Assembly: GCF_002245895.1 (NCBI RefSeq)
Contig: NZ_NPJZ01000001.1
Coordinates: 1,772,501-1,836,500, forward strand
DNA length: 64,000 nt
Direction: 5' to 3'
Source: Rhodococcus sp. OK302
GTDB lineage: Bacteria; Actinomycetota; Actinomycetes; Mycobacteriales; Mycobacteriaceae
Shown: one piece after another, positions 28,219-37,947 of the stretch
How positions within the stretch are numbered: position 1 is the stretch's first letter
Layout of the letters: the number at the start of each line of letters is the position of its first letter
Notes under the pieces: generated by a model
Database searches by the model: none
Told to the model about the DNA's origin: nothing
Seen by the model: only the letters and a program-made list of their open reading frames with translations
Made by a program: the position numbers and the translations under genes

Positions 28219-29172
28219 TCAGCCGAGCAGTTTTGCCTTCAGCGCCGTGATGGTGTCCTGGCTCAGTCCCAGGCCCTGCGTCAGGTAGTTGTCAATGGTT
28301 CCGTAATCCGCCTTCACCTGGTCGAGGCCGGCTTGGAGGAAACTGGCCTCCACTCCGAGTGCCGGTGCGGCGATTGCTGCTGCGCCCTCGCCGTACGTGG
28401 CTTTGATATATGCCGTGGCGGCGGCGATGCTGTTGATCGAGTACTCGTTGGTCAGAAGATAGTCGCTCATGATGGTGGCATCGTCGACGCCGGCGATGCT
28501 GAGCAGCAGCATTGCGGTCCAGCCTGTGCGGTCCTTACCTGAGGTGCAGTGAAAGACCTGCGGGCCATCGGTTGCCGCCATGTTGGTGAGGAGTGTCTTC
28601 AACCCGGCGCGCTCGACTGTGCCGGTAACAAACATGCGGTTCATTTCTTGCATCGCGGCGCGCATGTCCTCCGGGGTGCGGATTGTGGCCATCATCGCCG
28701 TTATATCCACATCCTTTGCCAGGATTGAGACGTGCTCGGAGGCGACTCCGGGCGGCAGAACATCCGGCACCTTGGCGATTTCGCCATCGGTACGGAGGTC
28801 GTAAACCTTTGCCAAATCAAGCTTTACGAGGGCCGCCATATCGTCACCCTTCGGGGTGAACGCGTTGGCTCGGTAGAAGACGCCCTTGTTGAGATGCTGG
28901 CCGAGGGATCCCGTGTAGCCGGATCCCTCATATCCGTCTCCGGTGCCTGCGACATCGCGGAAGTTGTCGATACCCACAAGACGCGGGGCGTCGGGAGCCT
29001 GCTGCGAACTGCCGAGACCGAGCGAACCGAAGTCCAGTGAGCCGAATCCGGCGGACCGAAGTGAATCGGCCTGGGCGAGCGCAGTGCCGCCGATACCGGT
29101 AATCAGGAGGCTGCCCGTGATTGCCAGTGTTGCGGCGGCGCGGAAACCGGCACTGCGTGAAGTTCGAGGCAT
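28219..29172 (-). CDS. Secreted tyrosine phosphatase (Y_phosphatase3, PtpB-like)
   Basis: A 317-residue exported protein. A signal peptide (AATLAITGSLLITGIGGTALA) ends near residue 34. A low-complexity Gly/Ser/Leu linker precedes RLVGIDNFRDVAGTGDGY, the conserved start of the family, and the catalytic loop is HCTSGKDRTGW with Cys209 and Arg215. Relatives include M. tuberculosis PtpB, a triple-specificity lipid and protein phosphatase. The ATG at 29172 has AAAGGG upstream and directly precedes the signal sequence. It is monocistronic, convergent with the preceding two-component system. Confidence 0.88.
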   Translation of the reverse strand: MPRTSRSAGFRAAATLAITGSLLITGIGGTALAQADSLRSAGFGSLDFGSLGLGSSQQAPDAPRLVGIDNFRDVAGTGDGYEGSGYTGSLGQHLNKGVFYRANAFTPKGDDMAALVKLDLAKVYDLRTDGEIAKVPDVLPPGVASEHVSILAKDVDITAMMATIRTPEDMRAAMQEMNRMFVTGTVERAGLKTLLTNMAATDGPQVFHCTSGKDRTGWTAMLLLSIAGVDDATIMSDYLLTNEYSINSIAAATAYIKATYGEGAAAIAAPALGVEASFLQAGLDQVKADYGTIDNYLTQGLGLSQDTITALKAKLLG

Positions 29173-29474
29173 CTGTAAACCCTTTCGTGAAGCGGGAATC
29201 TGATTGCGATGAATGAAGTGATCTGAGTGTGTGCTGCAAAAATGCCGGATTTCGGTACCTCTCCCGTCCAATGGGAAAACTGGTTCTCTTGCGCTTGGCC
29301 AGCACTGCAGGAAACCGTTGATTCATCAGCATCGGGCGACTGTGACAGTGGACTCTCACTTGTAGGCGAGAAACCATCCGCATATCCAGGTCAGCGGGCC
29401 GGGAGCCTCTCCGAACGGTGAGTTTCGGTTACCACGGTTCTGTGTGAGTCGGTAACTCCCGATAGGGTGGCATC
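29173..29474. other. Divergent promoter region between phosphatase and purC
   Basis: About 300 nt without a credible gene. It must hold the phosphatase promoter on the minus strand and the purC promoter on the plus strand. A small inverted repeat (GTTACC near 29428 and GGTAAC near 29450) flanks the purC -35 region. No RNA element was recognised. Confidence 0.5.
29463..29468 (+). promoter_or_regulatory. -10 hexamer, leaderless promoter of purC
   Basis: TAGGGT, then 6 nt, then the GTG start at 29475; no Shine-Dalgarno. Confidence 0.55.
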
Positions 29475-30368
29475 GTGCGTCCTACACTTGATTCCTACAC
29501 TCATCTGGCCGGTGGCAAGGTCCGTGACCTTTACACGATCGACGACGAGCACCTGCTGCTTGTTGCGAGTGATCGGATCTCGGCCTACGACCACGTGCTC
29601 AGCACGCCGATTCCGGACAAGGGCCGTGTCCTCACCGCGATGAGCGTGTTCTTCTTCAACGTCCTCGGCGGCAACAATCACCTCGCCGGTGAGCCCGACG
29701 ACGATCGCATCCCCGAAGAGGTTCTGGGGCGTGCGCTGGTAGTGAAGAAGCTGAACATGGTGCAGGTCGAATGCGTCGTCCGCGGCTACCTCACCGGATC
29801 CGGACTGGTCGACTACAACAACACCGGAGCCGTCTGCGGTGTGTCCCTGCCCGCTGGTTTGGTCGAGGCCAGTCAGCTGCCCGACCCCATCTTCACCCCC
29901 GCGTCCAAAGCTGCCATGGGTGATCACGACGAGAACATCAGTTTCGCCGAGGTCGTCGAGAAGGTTGGTCAGCCGCTCGCGATCCAACTCCGTGAAGACA
30001 CCCTCGACGTGTACGCCCGCGCATCGAACTTCGCGGCAGACCGCGGAATCATCCTCGCGGACACCAAGCTCGAATTCGGTCTCGATGCCGCCGGCAACCT
30101 GGTGCTCGCCGACGAGGTGCTCACTCCGGACTCGTCGCGTTACTGGCCGGCCGACGGCTACGAGGCCGGCAAGGTTCAGCCCAGCTTCGACAAGCAGTTC
30201 GTCCGAAACTGGCTGACCAGTGCGGAATCCGGCTGGGACCGAGCATCGGACACCACGCCGCCGCCGCTCCCGCAGGAAATTGTCGACGCGACCCGTGCGC
30301 GTTACATCGAAGCCTACGAACGTATTTCCGGATTGTCCTTCGCCGATTGGGTCGGTCCCAGCGCATGA
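29475..30368 (+). CDS. purC: SAICAR synthase
   Basis: A 297-residue enzyme joining aspartate to CAIR in purine synthesis. Motifs include [20 protein letters not shown] and [10 protein letters not shown] near the N-terminus, [13 protein letters not shown] and the signature [11 protein letters not shown]; the C-terminus has [15 protein letters not shown]. This longer form is typical of actinobacteria and yeast. It overlaps ptrB by 4 bp, as purC precedes the ptrB genes in M. tuberculosis. Confidence 0.97.
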   Translation: MRPTLDSYTHLAGGKVRDLYTIDDEHLLLVASDRISAYDHVLSTPIPDKGRVLTAMSVFFFNVLGGNNHLAGEPDDDRIPEEVLGRALVVKKLNMVQVECVVRGYLTGSGLVDYNNTGAVCGVSLPAGLVEASQLPDPIFTPASKAAMGDHDENISFAEVVEKVGQPLAIQLREDTLDVYARASNFAADRGIILADTKLEFGLDAAGNLVLADEVLTPDSSRYWPADGYEAGKVQPSFDKQFVRNWLTSAESGWDRASDTTPPPLPQEIVDATRARYIEAYERISGLSFADWVGPSA

Positions 30369-32479
30369 GCCTCGTCCCGCCAGTCGCGAAGAAGGTTCCC
30401 GCTGAACGTACCCATCACGGACACACGTTCGTCGATGACTACGAGTGGCTGCGGGACAAGGAAAATGCCGAGGTGGTTGCCTACCTCGAGTCCGAGAATG
30501 CGTACACCGATCAGCAGACCGCTCATCTGGAGCCGTTGCGCGAGAAGATCTTCCAGGAGATCAAATCACGCACCCAGGAAACGGATATGTCGGTACCCAC
30601 CCGCATGGGGAAGTGGTGGTACTACGCCCGCAGCGTCGAGGGAAAGTCGTACAACGTCCACTGCCGCTGCCCAGTCTCCGACGAGAGCGATTGGACGCCA
30701 CCCAATCTGATGCCCGGTGTCGAATTGGCCGGCGAACAGATTCTCATGGACGGCAATCTCGAGGCCGAAGGCCACGACTTCTTCTCGCTCGGCGCGTTCT
30801 CGATCAGCGAAGACGGCACTCTGCTGGCGTACTCGGTGGACGTGCTCGGCGACGAGCGATACACCTTGCGGTTCAAGAACCTCGAGACCGGCGAACTCCT
30901 TGCCGACGAGATTCCCGACACCGCCCCCGGCGCCACCTGGGCACTCGATCACAGTCACGTCTTCTACATGACTGTCGACGAGTCCTGGCGTCCGGACACC
31001 GTCTGGCGTCACAAGCTGGGAACACCTCAGAGCCAAGATGTTTCGGTGTTCCATGAGCCTGACGAGCGCTACTGGGTGTCGATAGGTTCGACTCGCAGCG
31101 AGAAGTACCTGATGATCTGGGTCGGTTCCAAGGTGACCAGCGAAGGCTGGATGTTGGAATCCGCAAACCCGGAAGGTGACTTCCGCGTGATCATTCCCCG
31201 CCGGGACGGTGTCGAGTACGGCGCCGAACACGCTGTGATCGGGGGAGAGGATCGCTTCCTCATTCTCCACAACGACGTCGTGGACGGCGTGAAGGCCGAG
31301 AACTTCGTGCTGGCCGAGGCTCCCGTTTCGGATCCGACCAATATGACGATGTTGATCGCACACAGCGAAGACGTGCGCCTGGAAGAGGCCGACACCTTTG
31401 CCGGTCATATCGTGCTGAGCTACCGGCGCGAGGCTTTGACTCGGGTTGCCGTGTGGCCGTTGACAGCCGATGGCTACGGCGAGCGTCACGAGATCGATTT
31501 CGACGAAGAACTGTTCAGTATCGGAATGGGCTCCAACCCGGAATGGGCTCAGCCCACCATCCGGCTCGGCTTCACGTCCTTCATCACCCCGGGGCAGGTC
31601 TACGACTACTACGTCGACAGCGGTGAACTGGCGCTACGTAAGTCGCAGCCCGTTCTCGGCGACTTCGATGCGAAGAACTACGAGCAGCGCCGTGATTGGG
31701 CAGTGGCCGAAGACGGTACTCGGATCCCGTTGTCCATCGTTCGACGCGTCGGCGCACCCGAAGGCCCGGCACCGTTGTTGTTGTACGGCTACGGTTCCTA
31801 CGAGGCGAGCATCGACCCGTCGTTCTCGGTGGCACGTTTGTCTCTACTCGATCGCGGTGTTGTCTTTGTTGTCGCCCACGTACGCGGCGGCGGCGAGATG
31901 GGTCGGCACTGGTACGAGAACGGCAAGACGCTTACCAAGAAGAACACCTTCACCGACTTCGTCTCTTGTGCACAGCATTTGATCGATACCGGCGTCACCA
32001 CTGCTGATCGGATGGTTGCGGATGGCGGCAGCGCGGGCGGCTTGTTGATGGGCGCAGTTGCCAACCTCGCGCCGGAACTTTTTGCGGGCATTCTTGCAAA
32101 CGTGCCGTTTGTCGATCCACTGACGTCGATCCTGGATCCGTCGTTGCCACTCACGGTCATCGAGTGGGACGAATGGGGAGACCCTTTGCACAACAAGGAC
32201 GTCTACGAGTACATGCACTCGTACAGTCCGTACGAGAACGTGGAAGCCAAGGACTACCCGGCGATTCTGGCGATCACCAGTATCAACGACACCCGTGTCC
32301 TCTACGTCGAGCCTGCGAAGTGGGTTGCGAAACTTCGCGAGACCAAGACCGGGGATGCTCCGCTACTTCTCAAGACCGAGATGAGCGCCGGACACGGTGG
32401 CGTCAGCGGTCGCTACGAGAAGTGGAAAGAAGTTGCCTTCGAGTTCGCGTGGGTACTCGACACCGTCGGTGCCAACTAG
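30365..32479 (+). CDS. ptrB: Oligopeptidase B (S9A serine peptidase)
   Basis: A 704-residue prolyl-oligopeptidase-family enzyme cleaving short peptides after Arg/Lys in the cytosol. A beta-propeller gate occupies about 75-420, then the catalytic domain with Ser556 (GGSAGG), Asp642 (INDTRV) and His677 (GHGG). The spacing of the triad matches E. coli PtrB almost exactly. The ATG at 30365 overlaps the purC stop. Its 3' end overlaps the convergent response regulator by 4 bp (CTAG). Confidence 0.95.
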   Translation: MSLVPPVAKKVPAERTHHGHTFVDDYEWLRDKENAEVVAYLESENAYTDQQTAHLEPLREKIFQEIKSRTQETDMSVPTRMGKWWYYARSVEGKSYNVHCRCPVSDESDWTPPNLMPGVELAGEQILMDGNLEAEGHDFFSLGAFSISEDGTLLAYSVDVLGDERYTLRFKNLETGELLADEIPDTAPGATWALDHSHVFYMTVDESWRPDTVWRHKLGTPQSQDVSVFHEPDERYWVSIGSTRSEKYLMIWVGSKVTSEGWMLESANPEGDFRVIIPRRDGVEYGAEHAVIGGEDRFLILHNDVVDGVKAENFVLAEAPVSDPTNMTMLIAHSEDVRLEEADTFAGHIVLSYRREALTRVAVWPLTADGYGERHEIDFDEELFSIGMGSNPEWAQPTIRLGFTSFITPGQVYDYYVDSGELALRKSQPVLGDFDAKNYEQRRDWAVAEDGTRIPLSIVRRVGAPEGPAPLLLYGYGSYEASIDPSFSVARLSLLDRGVVFVVAHVRGGGEMGRHWYENGKTLTKKNTFTDFVSCAQHLIDTGVTTADRMVADGGSAGGLLMGAVANLAPELFAGILANVPFVDPLTSILDPSLPLTVIEWDEWGDPLHNKDVYEYMHSYSPYENVEAKDYPAILAITSINDTRVLYVEPAKWVAKLRETKTGDAPLLLKTEMSAGHGGVSGRYEKWKEVAFEFAWVLDTVGAN

Positions 32480-33165
32480 GCCCTGCGGTACCGAACCTGT
32501 GGGCGTCCCGCACGTCCGTATTCGGTTTCTCGGGTGAGTAATCCGTCGTCTGCCAGTTTTTCGAGGTAGCGCCAGGCGGTCACCCGGGAAACACCCACGG
32601 ACGCTGCCACCTCGGCGGCCGTTACCGGACTCTCCGACGCGCGTACGCATGCCGATACCAATCCGAGAGTCTGAGACGAAATACCTTTCGGTGATGCCGC
32701 TCTGTCGTCAGAAGTTCGGAGTGCCGCCATTGCGCGGTCGATATCGTGTTGACTGACGGCTGATTCGCCGGCGGGCAGCGCAGTGCGGTACTCCCGGTAC
32801 CTCTCGAGCTTGTCTCGGAAAGCGGCAAACGTGAACGGCTTGAGCAGGTAGAGAACGATTCCGCGCGCGACGGCGTTGCGTACTACGTCGAGGTCTCGGG
32901 CCGAGGTCACGGCAATGATGTCCGGACTCGGGCGCAACCCGCCCAGTGCTGACGCAACGTCGAGTCCACTGGCGTCGGGGAGTCCGATGTCGAGTAGCAC
33001 CAAGTCGATGGGTTGATGGGTGGCGTTGGCTTCGGTTACCGCGCGCAACGCAGCCTGCCCGGTGTGAACAACGCTGTGCACCACGAACTCCGGCACGCGC
33101 TCCACGTAGGAGCGATGCGCTGCGGCAATCAAAGGTTCGTCTTCGACGATGAGTACCCGGATCAT
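32476..33165 (-). CDS. CitB/DcuR-type response regulator, likely for dctA
   Basis: A 229-residue regulator. The receiver has VLIVEDEPLIAAAHRSYVER, phosphoacceptor in VLLDIGLPDASGL and YLLKPFTFAAF. The C-terminal half has a CitB-type helix-turn-helix (VTAAEVAASVGVSRVTAWRY then GRPQVRYR). CitB-family regulators control dicarboxylate and citrate uptake. Its gene overlaps the kinase stop by 4 bp, and that kinase is divergent from dctA, so it probably activates dctA. Confidence 0.88.
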   Translation of the reverse strand: MIRVLIVEDEPLIAAAHRSYVERVPEFVVHSVVHTGQAALRAVTEANATHQPIDLVLLDIGLPDASGLDVASALGGLRPSPDIIAVTSARDLDVVRNAVARGIVLYLLKPFTFAAFRDKLERYREYRTALPAGESAVSQHDIDRAMAALRTSDDRAASPKGISSQTLGLVSACVRASESPVTAAEVAASVGVSRVTAWRYLEKLADDGLLTRETEYGRAGRPQVRYRRA

Positions 33166-34748
33166 TGTGACGCCTTCTCGTGTCGAATCGGAATGCGAAC
33201 TACCAGCATGGATCCGAGACCGGGTTCGCTCACGAAGGTGCCACCGTGACGCTTCACGACCTGCGAGACCAAAGCAAGGCCGATCCCGCGAGAGCCTGAC
33301 TTGGTGGAATATCCACGTTCCTTTGCCTTTTCGAGTGCGTCCGGTGTCATTCCGGGACCACTGTCGGCGACGGCAACCACCATCATCGAATCCTCTTCCA
33401 TCACTGTCACTTCCACCCACGGGTCTGTGCCTGATCGGGCGGCGTCTATGGCATTGTCCACCAGATTGCCGACCAGCGTGACCAGTTCACGGGCGGTGAG
33501 CGTGGAAACGGGTCCGAGTGCAGTGTCTTCGGTGACGGTCAACTCCACCCCTCGCTCGGTCGCCTCACTCAGTTTGCCGAGCAGTAGAGCCGCTAGTGCA
33601 GGCTCGTGGACCGCATTGACCAACCGATCGATCAGCTGCTGAGAAACACGTAACTCGTTGGTGGCAAAGGCAACTGCGTCGTCGTATCGTCCCAACTCCA
33701 CCATTGTGATGATGGTGTGTAGTCGATTGGCGCTCTCGTGTGCCTGTGAGCGCAGTGATTCTGCGAACCCTCGAATCGAATCAAGTTCGCCCAGAACATT
33801 CTGCAACTCGGTGTGATCGCGAATTGTCAGAACCGTTCCAATTCTCTTGCCCTCCCACTCAACCGGATGCTGATTGACCACGAGTATTCGTACATCGGTG
33901 AGATGAACCTGATCCTTCGCCGAACTGGCATCCACATCACGCAGGGTGGAAGGAAGGGATGAAAGTTCAACCCGTCCATCCGGTAGGTCGAGGAGGCGGC
34001 GGGCTTCGTCGTTGACCATGTCCACCTGAGCTTGTCCACCTCGCCCGCGGCCGATCACGACCAACCCTTCACCGATGCTGTGCAGAACGGCGTCGTGATG
34101 CTCGTACATCGTGAGTAGTTCGTCGGGAGCCAGGCCGAGGGTTTGACGCCTGATCCGCCGACTCACGAGCAGAGAACTCAAGACCGCCGCAATTAATCCC
34201 GCCGCGGTTATTGCCAGGATGGTCGGGATGCTCTGGGCGAACTGCTTGCTGATCTCCTCGCGCGTGACACCGGCGGACACCAGGCCGACCAGTGTGCCGC
34301 TCGCGTCGTAGACCGGGGTGACCGCGCGAATCGACGGACCCAACGAACCGGCATACGTTTCGGTGAACGTCTCGCCGGCCAATGCACGATCGATGTTGCC
34401 GGTGAACAATTCCCCGATCAGTTCGGGGTTGGTGTGCGTGTAGCGCGTGCGGTCCGGCGCCATCACCACGATGAAGTCGACGCCCGTGGCTTGGCGTATT
34501 TTCTCGGTCTGAGGCTGCAGGATCGCGGTGGGATCGGGGCTTGTCAGAGCCTGTGCAGTGGAGTCGGACAGCGCCAGAGTCTCCGCAATCGAACTCACCT
34601 GGCGACGGATGGCGTCGTCGCTGTCACCACGCTCGTCGACAATCGCCAAAGCGCCGCCGACGGCAATGACCAGCGTCAACAGTGCCAACTGCAGTAGCAG
34701 AATCTGCCGAGCGACGCTCATGCGTCGGCGACTGTGTAGTTCGACCAT
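33162..34748 (-). CDS. CitA/DcuS-type sensor kinase, likely C4-dicarboxylate sensor
   Basis: A 528-residue kinase. Helix 1 (about 10-35) is followed by an extracytoplasmic PAS-like/sCache domain with ATGVDFIVVMAPDRTRYTHT and GPSIRAVTPVYDASGTLVGL, as in CitA/DcuS/DctS. Helix 2 lies near 175-200, then comes a cytoplasmic PAS domain. The H box SQAHESANRLHTIITMVELG is the CitA type. ATPase boxes include LVGNLVDNAIDAA and SGSRGIGLAL. The ATG at 34748 was chosen because the frame upstream runs into the dctA promoter region. Confidence 0.9.
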   Translation of the reverse strand: MVELHSRRRMSVARQILLLQLALLTLVIAVGGALAIVDERGDSDDAIRRQVSSIAETLALSDSTAQALTSPDPTAILQPQTEKIRQATGVDFIVVMAPDRTRYTHTNPELIGELFTGNIDRALAGETFTETYAGSLGPSIRAVTPVYDASGTLVGLVSAGVTREEISKQFAQSIPTILAITAAGLIAAVLSSLLVSRRIRRQTLGLAPDELLTMYEHHDAVLHSIGEGLVVIGRGRGGQAQVDMVNDEARRLLDLPDGRVELSSLPSTLRDVDASSAKDQVHLTDVRILVVNQHPVEWEGKRIGTVLTIRDHTELQNVLGELDSIRGFAESLRSQAHESANRLHTIITMVELGRYDDAVAFATNELRVSQQLIDRLVNAVHEPALAALLLGKLSEATERGVELTVTEDTALGPVSTLTARELVTLVGNLVDNAIDAARSGTDPWVEVTVMEEDSMMVVAVADSGPGMTPDALEKAKERGYSTKSGSRGIGLALVSQVVKRHGGTFVSEPGLGSMLVVRIPIRHEKASQ

Positions 34749-34821
34749 CGGCCACTCCTGAACGTTATGAACACAAACTTCACGCCTCGAGTATTTGCAG
34801 CAAGAATTCTCCACGACTTGA

Positions 34822-34839
34822 AAGTGATCCCGATCACTT
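34822..34839. promoter_or_regulatory. Palindrome AAGTGATC-CC-GATCACTT upstream of dctA
   Basis: Perfect 8-bp half sites separated by CC, 27 nt before the dctA start. The core GTGA-N6-TCAC fits a CRP/GlxR-type cAMP receptor site, expected for carbon-source uptake; the dicarboxylate regulator is the other candidate. Confidence 0.55.
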
Positions 34840-34866
34840 CACAGATTTCCCACCAAAGGACATCCC

Positions 34867-36279
34867 ATGAGCATCACGGCAACAGGGACAGTAAACGCTT
34901 CCCCACAGCCCGAGGGCGCCCCGGCGAAGCGCGACAAGACGCATTGGCTCTACATGAGCGTCATCGTCGCGGTCATCGGCGGCATCCTCGTCGGTTGGCT
35001 CGCACCCGAATTCGGCAAGTCGGTCGGTGTGCTCGGCACGTTGTTCGTCAGCTTGATCAAGATGATGATCAGCCCGGTCATCTTCTGCACCATTGTGCTC
35101 GGAATCGGCTCGGTACGCGCTGCGGCGAAGGTCGGCAAGGTCGGCGGGCTCGCGCTTGCTTACTTCATCGGCATGTCGACGGTTGCTCTCGCGATCGGCT
35201 TGGGCGTCGGTAACCTGCTGAACCCCGGTAGCGGCTTGAACATCACGCCCAACTCGGCGTCCGTCGCCAAGCTCACCGATGCCGCCCACAGTGCCGGTGG
35301 GACGTGGGACTTCGTCGCGTCGATCATTCCGACGTCGATGCTGTCCTCTCTTACCGCCGGCAGCGTGCTGCAGACGCTGTTCGTGGCGATGCTCGTGGGT
35401 TTTGCGATCCAGTCGCTCGGCAAGTCCGGCGAGCCGATCCTCAAGGGAATCGGCCACATTCAGAAGCTCGTGTTCAAGATCCTCACGATGATCCTGTGGC
35501 TCGCCCCGATCGGTGCTTTCGGCGCCATCGCCAGCGTGGTCGGCCAGACCGGACTGAGTGCCGTGGTTCAGCTCGGGACCTTGATGATCGGCTTCTACCT
35601 GACCTGCTTGATCTTCATCTTCGGTGTCCTCGGAACCCTGCTGCGCGCGGTGACCGGATTCAACATCTTCAAGCTGGTCAAGTACTTGGCCCGCGAATAC
35701 CTGCTCATCTTCGCGACCTCGTCCTCCGAATCGGCGCTGCCGCGCCTGATCGCCAAGATGGAGCACGTCGGCGTCGAGCGCACCACTGTCGGCATCGTCG
35801 TTCCGACCGGCTACTCCTTCAACCTCGACGGCACCGCGATCTACCTGACGATGGCCTCGATCTTCATCGCCGACGCGATGGGTCAGCCCCTGGCCCTCGG
35901 CGAGCAGCTCTCCTTGCTGGTGTTCATGATCATCGCCTCGAAGGGTGCAGCAGGAGTCAGCGGCGCCGGATTGGCAACGCTTGCAGGCGGTTTGCAGAGT
36001 CATCGTCCTGAACTGCTCGACGGCGTGGGCCTGATCGTCGGTATCGACCGCTTCATGTCGGAAGCCCGAGCAATCACCAACTTCTCGGGCAACGCCGTCG
36101 CCACGCTCCTTATCGGCGTCTGGACCAAGACCATCGACAAGGAACGCGTCGTCGAGGTTCTGGACGGCAAGATTCCGTTCAACGAAGCCACGATGCTCGA
36201 CGACGAGGACGAAGAAGAGCAGCACAAGCTCGAAACCGCGCCTGCCGGAACCAAGCAGTCATTTGTCAGTCACCATTAA
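34867..36279 (+). CDS. dctA: C4-dicarboxylate/cation symporter (DAACS family)
   Basis: A 470-residue secondary transporter importing succinate, fumarate and malate. The conserved serine-rich hairpin ATSSSESALPRL and the ion/substrate motif VVPTGYSFNLDGTAIY are present, then KGAAGVSGAGLATLAGGL and the C-terminal VGIDRFMSEARAITNFSGNA. About eight helices plus two reentrant loops are expected. The acidic C-terminal tail (EDEEEQHKLE) is longer than in E. coli. It is divergent from the sensor/regulator pair, with a GTGA-N6-TCAC palindrome in between and a terminator downstream. Confidence 0.95.
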   Translation: MSITATGTVNASPQPEGAPAKRDKTHWLYMSVIVAVIGGILVGWLAPEFGKSVGVLGTLFVSLIKMMISPVIFCTIVLGIGSVRAAAKVGKVGGLALAYFIGMSTVALAIGLGVGNLLNPGSGLNITPNSASVAKLTDAAHSAGGTWDFVASIIPTSMLSSLTAGSVLQTLFVAMLVGFAIQSLGKSGEPILKGIGHIQKLVFKILTMILWLAPIGAFGAIASVVGQTGLSAVVQLGTLMIGFYLTCLIFIFGVLGTLLRAVTGFNIFKLVKYLAREYLLIFATSSSESALPRLIAKMEHVGVERTTVGIVVPTGYSFNLDGTAIYLTMASIFIADAMGQPLALGEQLSLLVFMIIASKGAAGVSGAGLATLAGGLQSHRPELLDGVGLIVGIDRFMSEARAITNFSGNAVATLLIGVWTKTIDKERVVEVLDGKIPFNEATMLDDEDEEEQHKLETAPAGTKQSFVSHH

Positions 36280-36343
36280 AGGTTTGAGCACTTCCGTACC
36301 GCGGAACCCATTCTGCGATCAGTGATCCTGGTCGCAAGTAGAT

Positions 36344-36382
36344 GAACGAGACCGTCGCACCCACCGTGCGGCGGTCTCGTTC
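36344..36382 (+). terminator. Stem-loop terminator after dctA
   Basis: A 17-bp stem, GAACGAGACCGTCGCAC with GTGCGGCGGTCTCGTTC (one G-U pair), loop CCACC. The following TGTGG is not a U tract. Confidence 0.75.
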
Positions 36383-36436
36383 TGTGGTTGCGTACTGAGC
36401 CTTGTCGGCAATGCTGCGCGGTCGCCGAGCAGTCGC

Positions 36437-36442
36437 TAGGTT
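36437..36442 (+). promoter_or_regulatory. -10 hexamer, leaderless promoter of the peroxidase gene
   Basis: TAGGTT with a 7-nt spacer to the ATG at 36450; no Shine-Dalgarno lies between. Confidence 0.5.
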
Positions 36443-36449
36443 GGAACGC

Positions 36450-36947
36450 ATGACAACTCCAGTACAGAACATCACGATCAACACTCTCGGCGGCGTACCC
36501 ACCTCGCTGGGCGAATACGACGGACGGGCAGTGCTGGTCGTCAACGTGGCATCCAAGTGCGGACTCACACCGCAGTACTCGGCTCTCGAGAAGCTGGCCA
36601 GCGGCTACGCAGACCGCGGACTCACCGTCATCGGCATCCCGTGCAACCAGTTCATGGGGCAGGAGCCGGGCACCGCGGAAGAGATCGAGACCTTCTGCTC
36701 CACCACCTACGGCGTCACCTTCCCTCTCATGGAGAAGATCGAGGTCAACGGCGAAAACCGGCACCCGCTGTACGCGGAACTGACCAAGACCGCTGATGCC
36801 GAAGGTAAGGCCGGCGACATCACCTGGAACTTCGAGAAGTTCCTCATCGCACCCGACGGCACCGTCGTGAATCGCTTCGGCCCGCGCACCGAGCCCGATG
36901 CGCCGGAGGTTCTCGCCGCCATCGAAGCTGTTCTGCCGCACAACTGA
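36450..36947 (+). CDS. Glutathione-peroxidase-family thiol peroxidase
   Basis: A 165-residue Gpx/BsaA protein. Catalytic Cys sits in VNVASKCGLTPQYSALEKL, the resolving-site motif is GIPCNQFMGQEPGT, and WNFEKFLIAPDGTVVNRF supplies the Gln/Trp/Asn environment. Bacterial members with Cys instead of selenocysteine mostly reduce peroxides with thioredoxin. The ATG at 36450 aligns with homologues; an upstream ATG at 36402 would cover the promoter. Monocistronic, with a perfect hairpin after it. Confidence 0.92.
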   Translation: MTTPVQNITINTLGGVPTSLGEYDGRAVLVVNVASKCGLTPQYSALEKLASGYADRGLTVIGIPCNQFMGQEPGTAEEIETFCSTTYGVTFPLMEKIEVNGENRHPLYAELTKTADAEGKAGDITWNFEKFLIAPDGTVVNRFGPRTEPDAPEVLAAIEAVLPHN

Positions 36948-36952
36948 CCGCC

Positions 36953-36984
36953 CACTGCCGCCGAATGATCATTCGGCGGCAGTG
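36953..36984 (+). terminator. Perfect 32-nt palindromic terminator after the peroxidase gene
   Basis: CACTGCCGCCGAATGA and its exact complement adjoin without a spacer, followed by TGTTGTTC. It begins 5 nt after the stop. Confidence 0.8.
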
Positions 36985-37004
36985 TGTTGTTCATCCGCAG
37001 GCGG

Positions 37005-37010
37005 CATTAT
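37005..37010 (+). promoter_or_regulatory. -10 hexamer, leaderless promoter of the DUF2334 gene
   Basis: CATTAT with a 7-nt spacer to the ATG at 37018. Confidence 0.4.
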
Positions 37011-37017
37011 CGTGGGT

Positions 37018-37722
37018 ATGTCCGCTGAACTGATCGTGTCGGTGTCCGGAATCAGAGATGAGACATGCTATCTCGCTGCAGGATTCGCAGACGAGATGGA
37101 TGCCAGGGGAGTGCGCCTTTCCCTCCTCGTGGCCCCGAGACTCAAAGACAAATATCGACTGGCCGACGACGCCGTCACTGCAGCCTGGCTGCGTGAGCGT
37201 CGTGAGCACGGCGACGCGATAGTGCTGCACGGCTACGATCAAGCTGCAACCAAGCGTCGACGCGCAGAGTTCGCCACACTCTCGAAGCACGAAGCGAAAC
37301 TCCGACTGTTGGCGGCAGATCGAGTTCTGGAACAGGCCGGTTTGCGAACGCGAGTGTTCGCTCCGCCGCGGTGGATGGTCTCACCCGGGGCGATGTCGGT
37401 GTTGCCGGAGACAGGCTTTCGGACGATGGCCGGACTCGGAGCGGTTCACGACCTTGCGCGGGGGACGTCGCAGCGAGGTCGTGTCCTGGGAATCGGTGAA
37501 GGATTCAAAGTCGAACCGTGGTGGTGCCGGGCGCTCATTCTCGGTGCCGGACGCACTGCAAGGCGTGGAGGTCTTGTCCGCCTGTCGATTTCGGCAAAGC
37601 AGTTGGGGAACGAAGGACCGCGTCGAGCAATGCTCGACGCGGTCGATCTCGCTCTCTTTCACGAGGCAACGCCACAGGTTTACCGCTGGGTGCCGCCTGC
37701 GTCGCAACTTGGTGCGGCCTGA
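37018..37722 (+). CDS. DUF2334 polysaccharide-deacetylase-like protein
   Basis: A 234-residue protein of the DUF2334 group of divergent deacetylases. LIVSVSGIRDETCYLAAGFA starts the barrel; DAIVLHGYDQAATKRRR carries the HGY motif of the family, and VFAPPRWMVSPGAMSVLPE the APPRW motif. No signal peptide is seen, so it is probably cytoplasmic. Family members are annotated as de-N-acetylases but substrates are mostly unknown. It is a single gene with no co-transcribed neighbours. Confidence 0.82.
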   Translation: MSAELIVSVSGIRDETCYLAAGFADEMDARGVRLSLLVAPRLKDKYRLADDAVTAAWLRERREHGDAIVLHGYDQAATKRRRAEFATLSKHEAKLRLLAADRVLEQAGLRTRVFAPPRWMVSPGAMSVLPETGFRTMAGLGAVHDLARGTSQRGRVLGIGEGFKVEPWWCRALILGAGRTARRGGLVRLSISAKQLGNEGPRRAMLDAVDLALFHEATPQVYRWVPPASQLGAA

Positions 37723-37947
37723 CCGCGGGATAGGCAACTGTCGATAGCTGACTGTGTCGCGCATTGGGCGCGTGTCCGGTTTCCCCGGGAGTCTCTCCTC
37801 GTTTTGCTGACTGAGCTGTGGGTATTGGCTGCAAGTCGGAGATGTCCGGGTAGTCCATGTATGTCGTTTGGGTATCTTCGTCTGCAATTTCTGACGTTAC
37901 TGTCCGCTCAGTTGATTCTTCGCTACTGATAGAATCTGGGTGTCGAC

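Noticed and set aside
34834..36225. 463-codon open frame antisense to dctA
   Set aside because: It is a GC-bias shadow: composition is Asp/Arg/Gln-rich without domains, and the plus strand encodes an unmistakable transporter.
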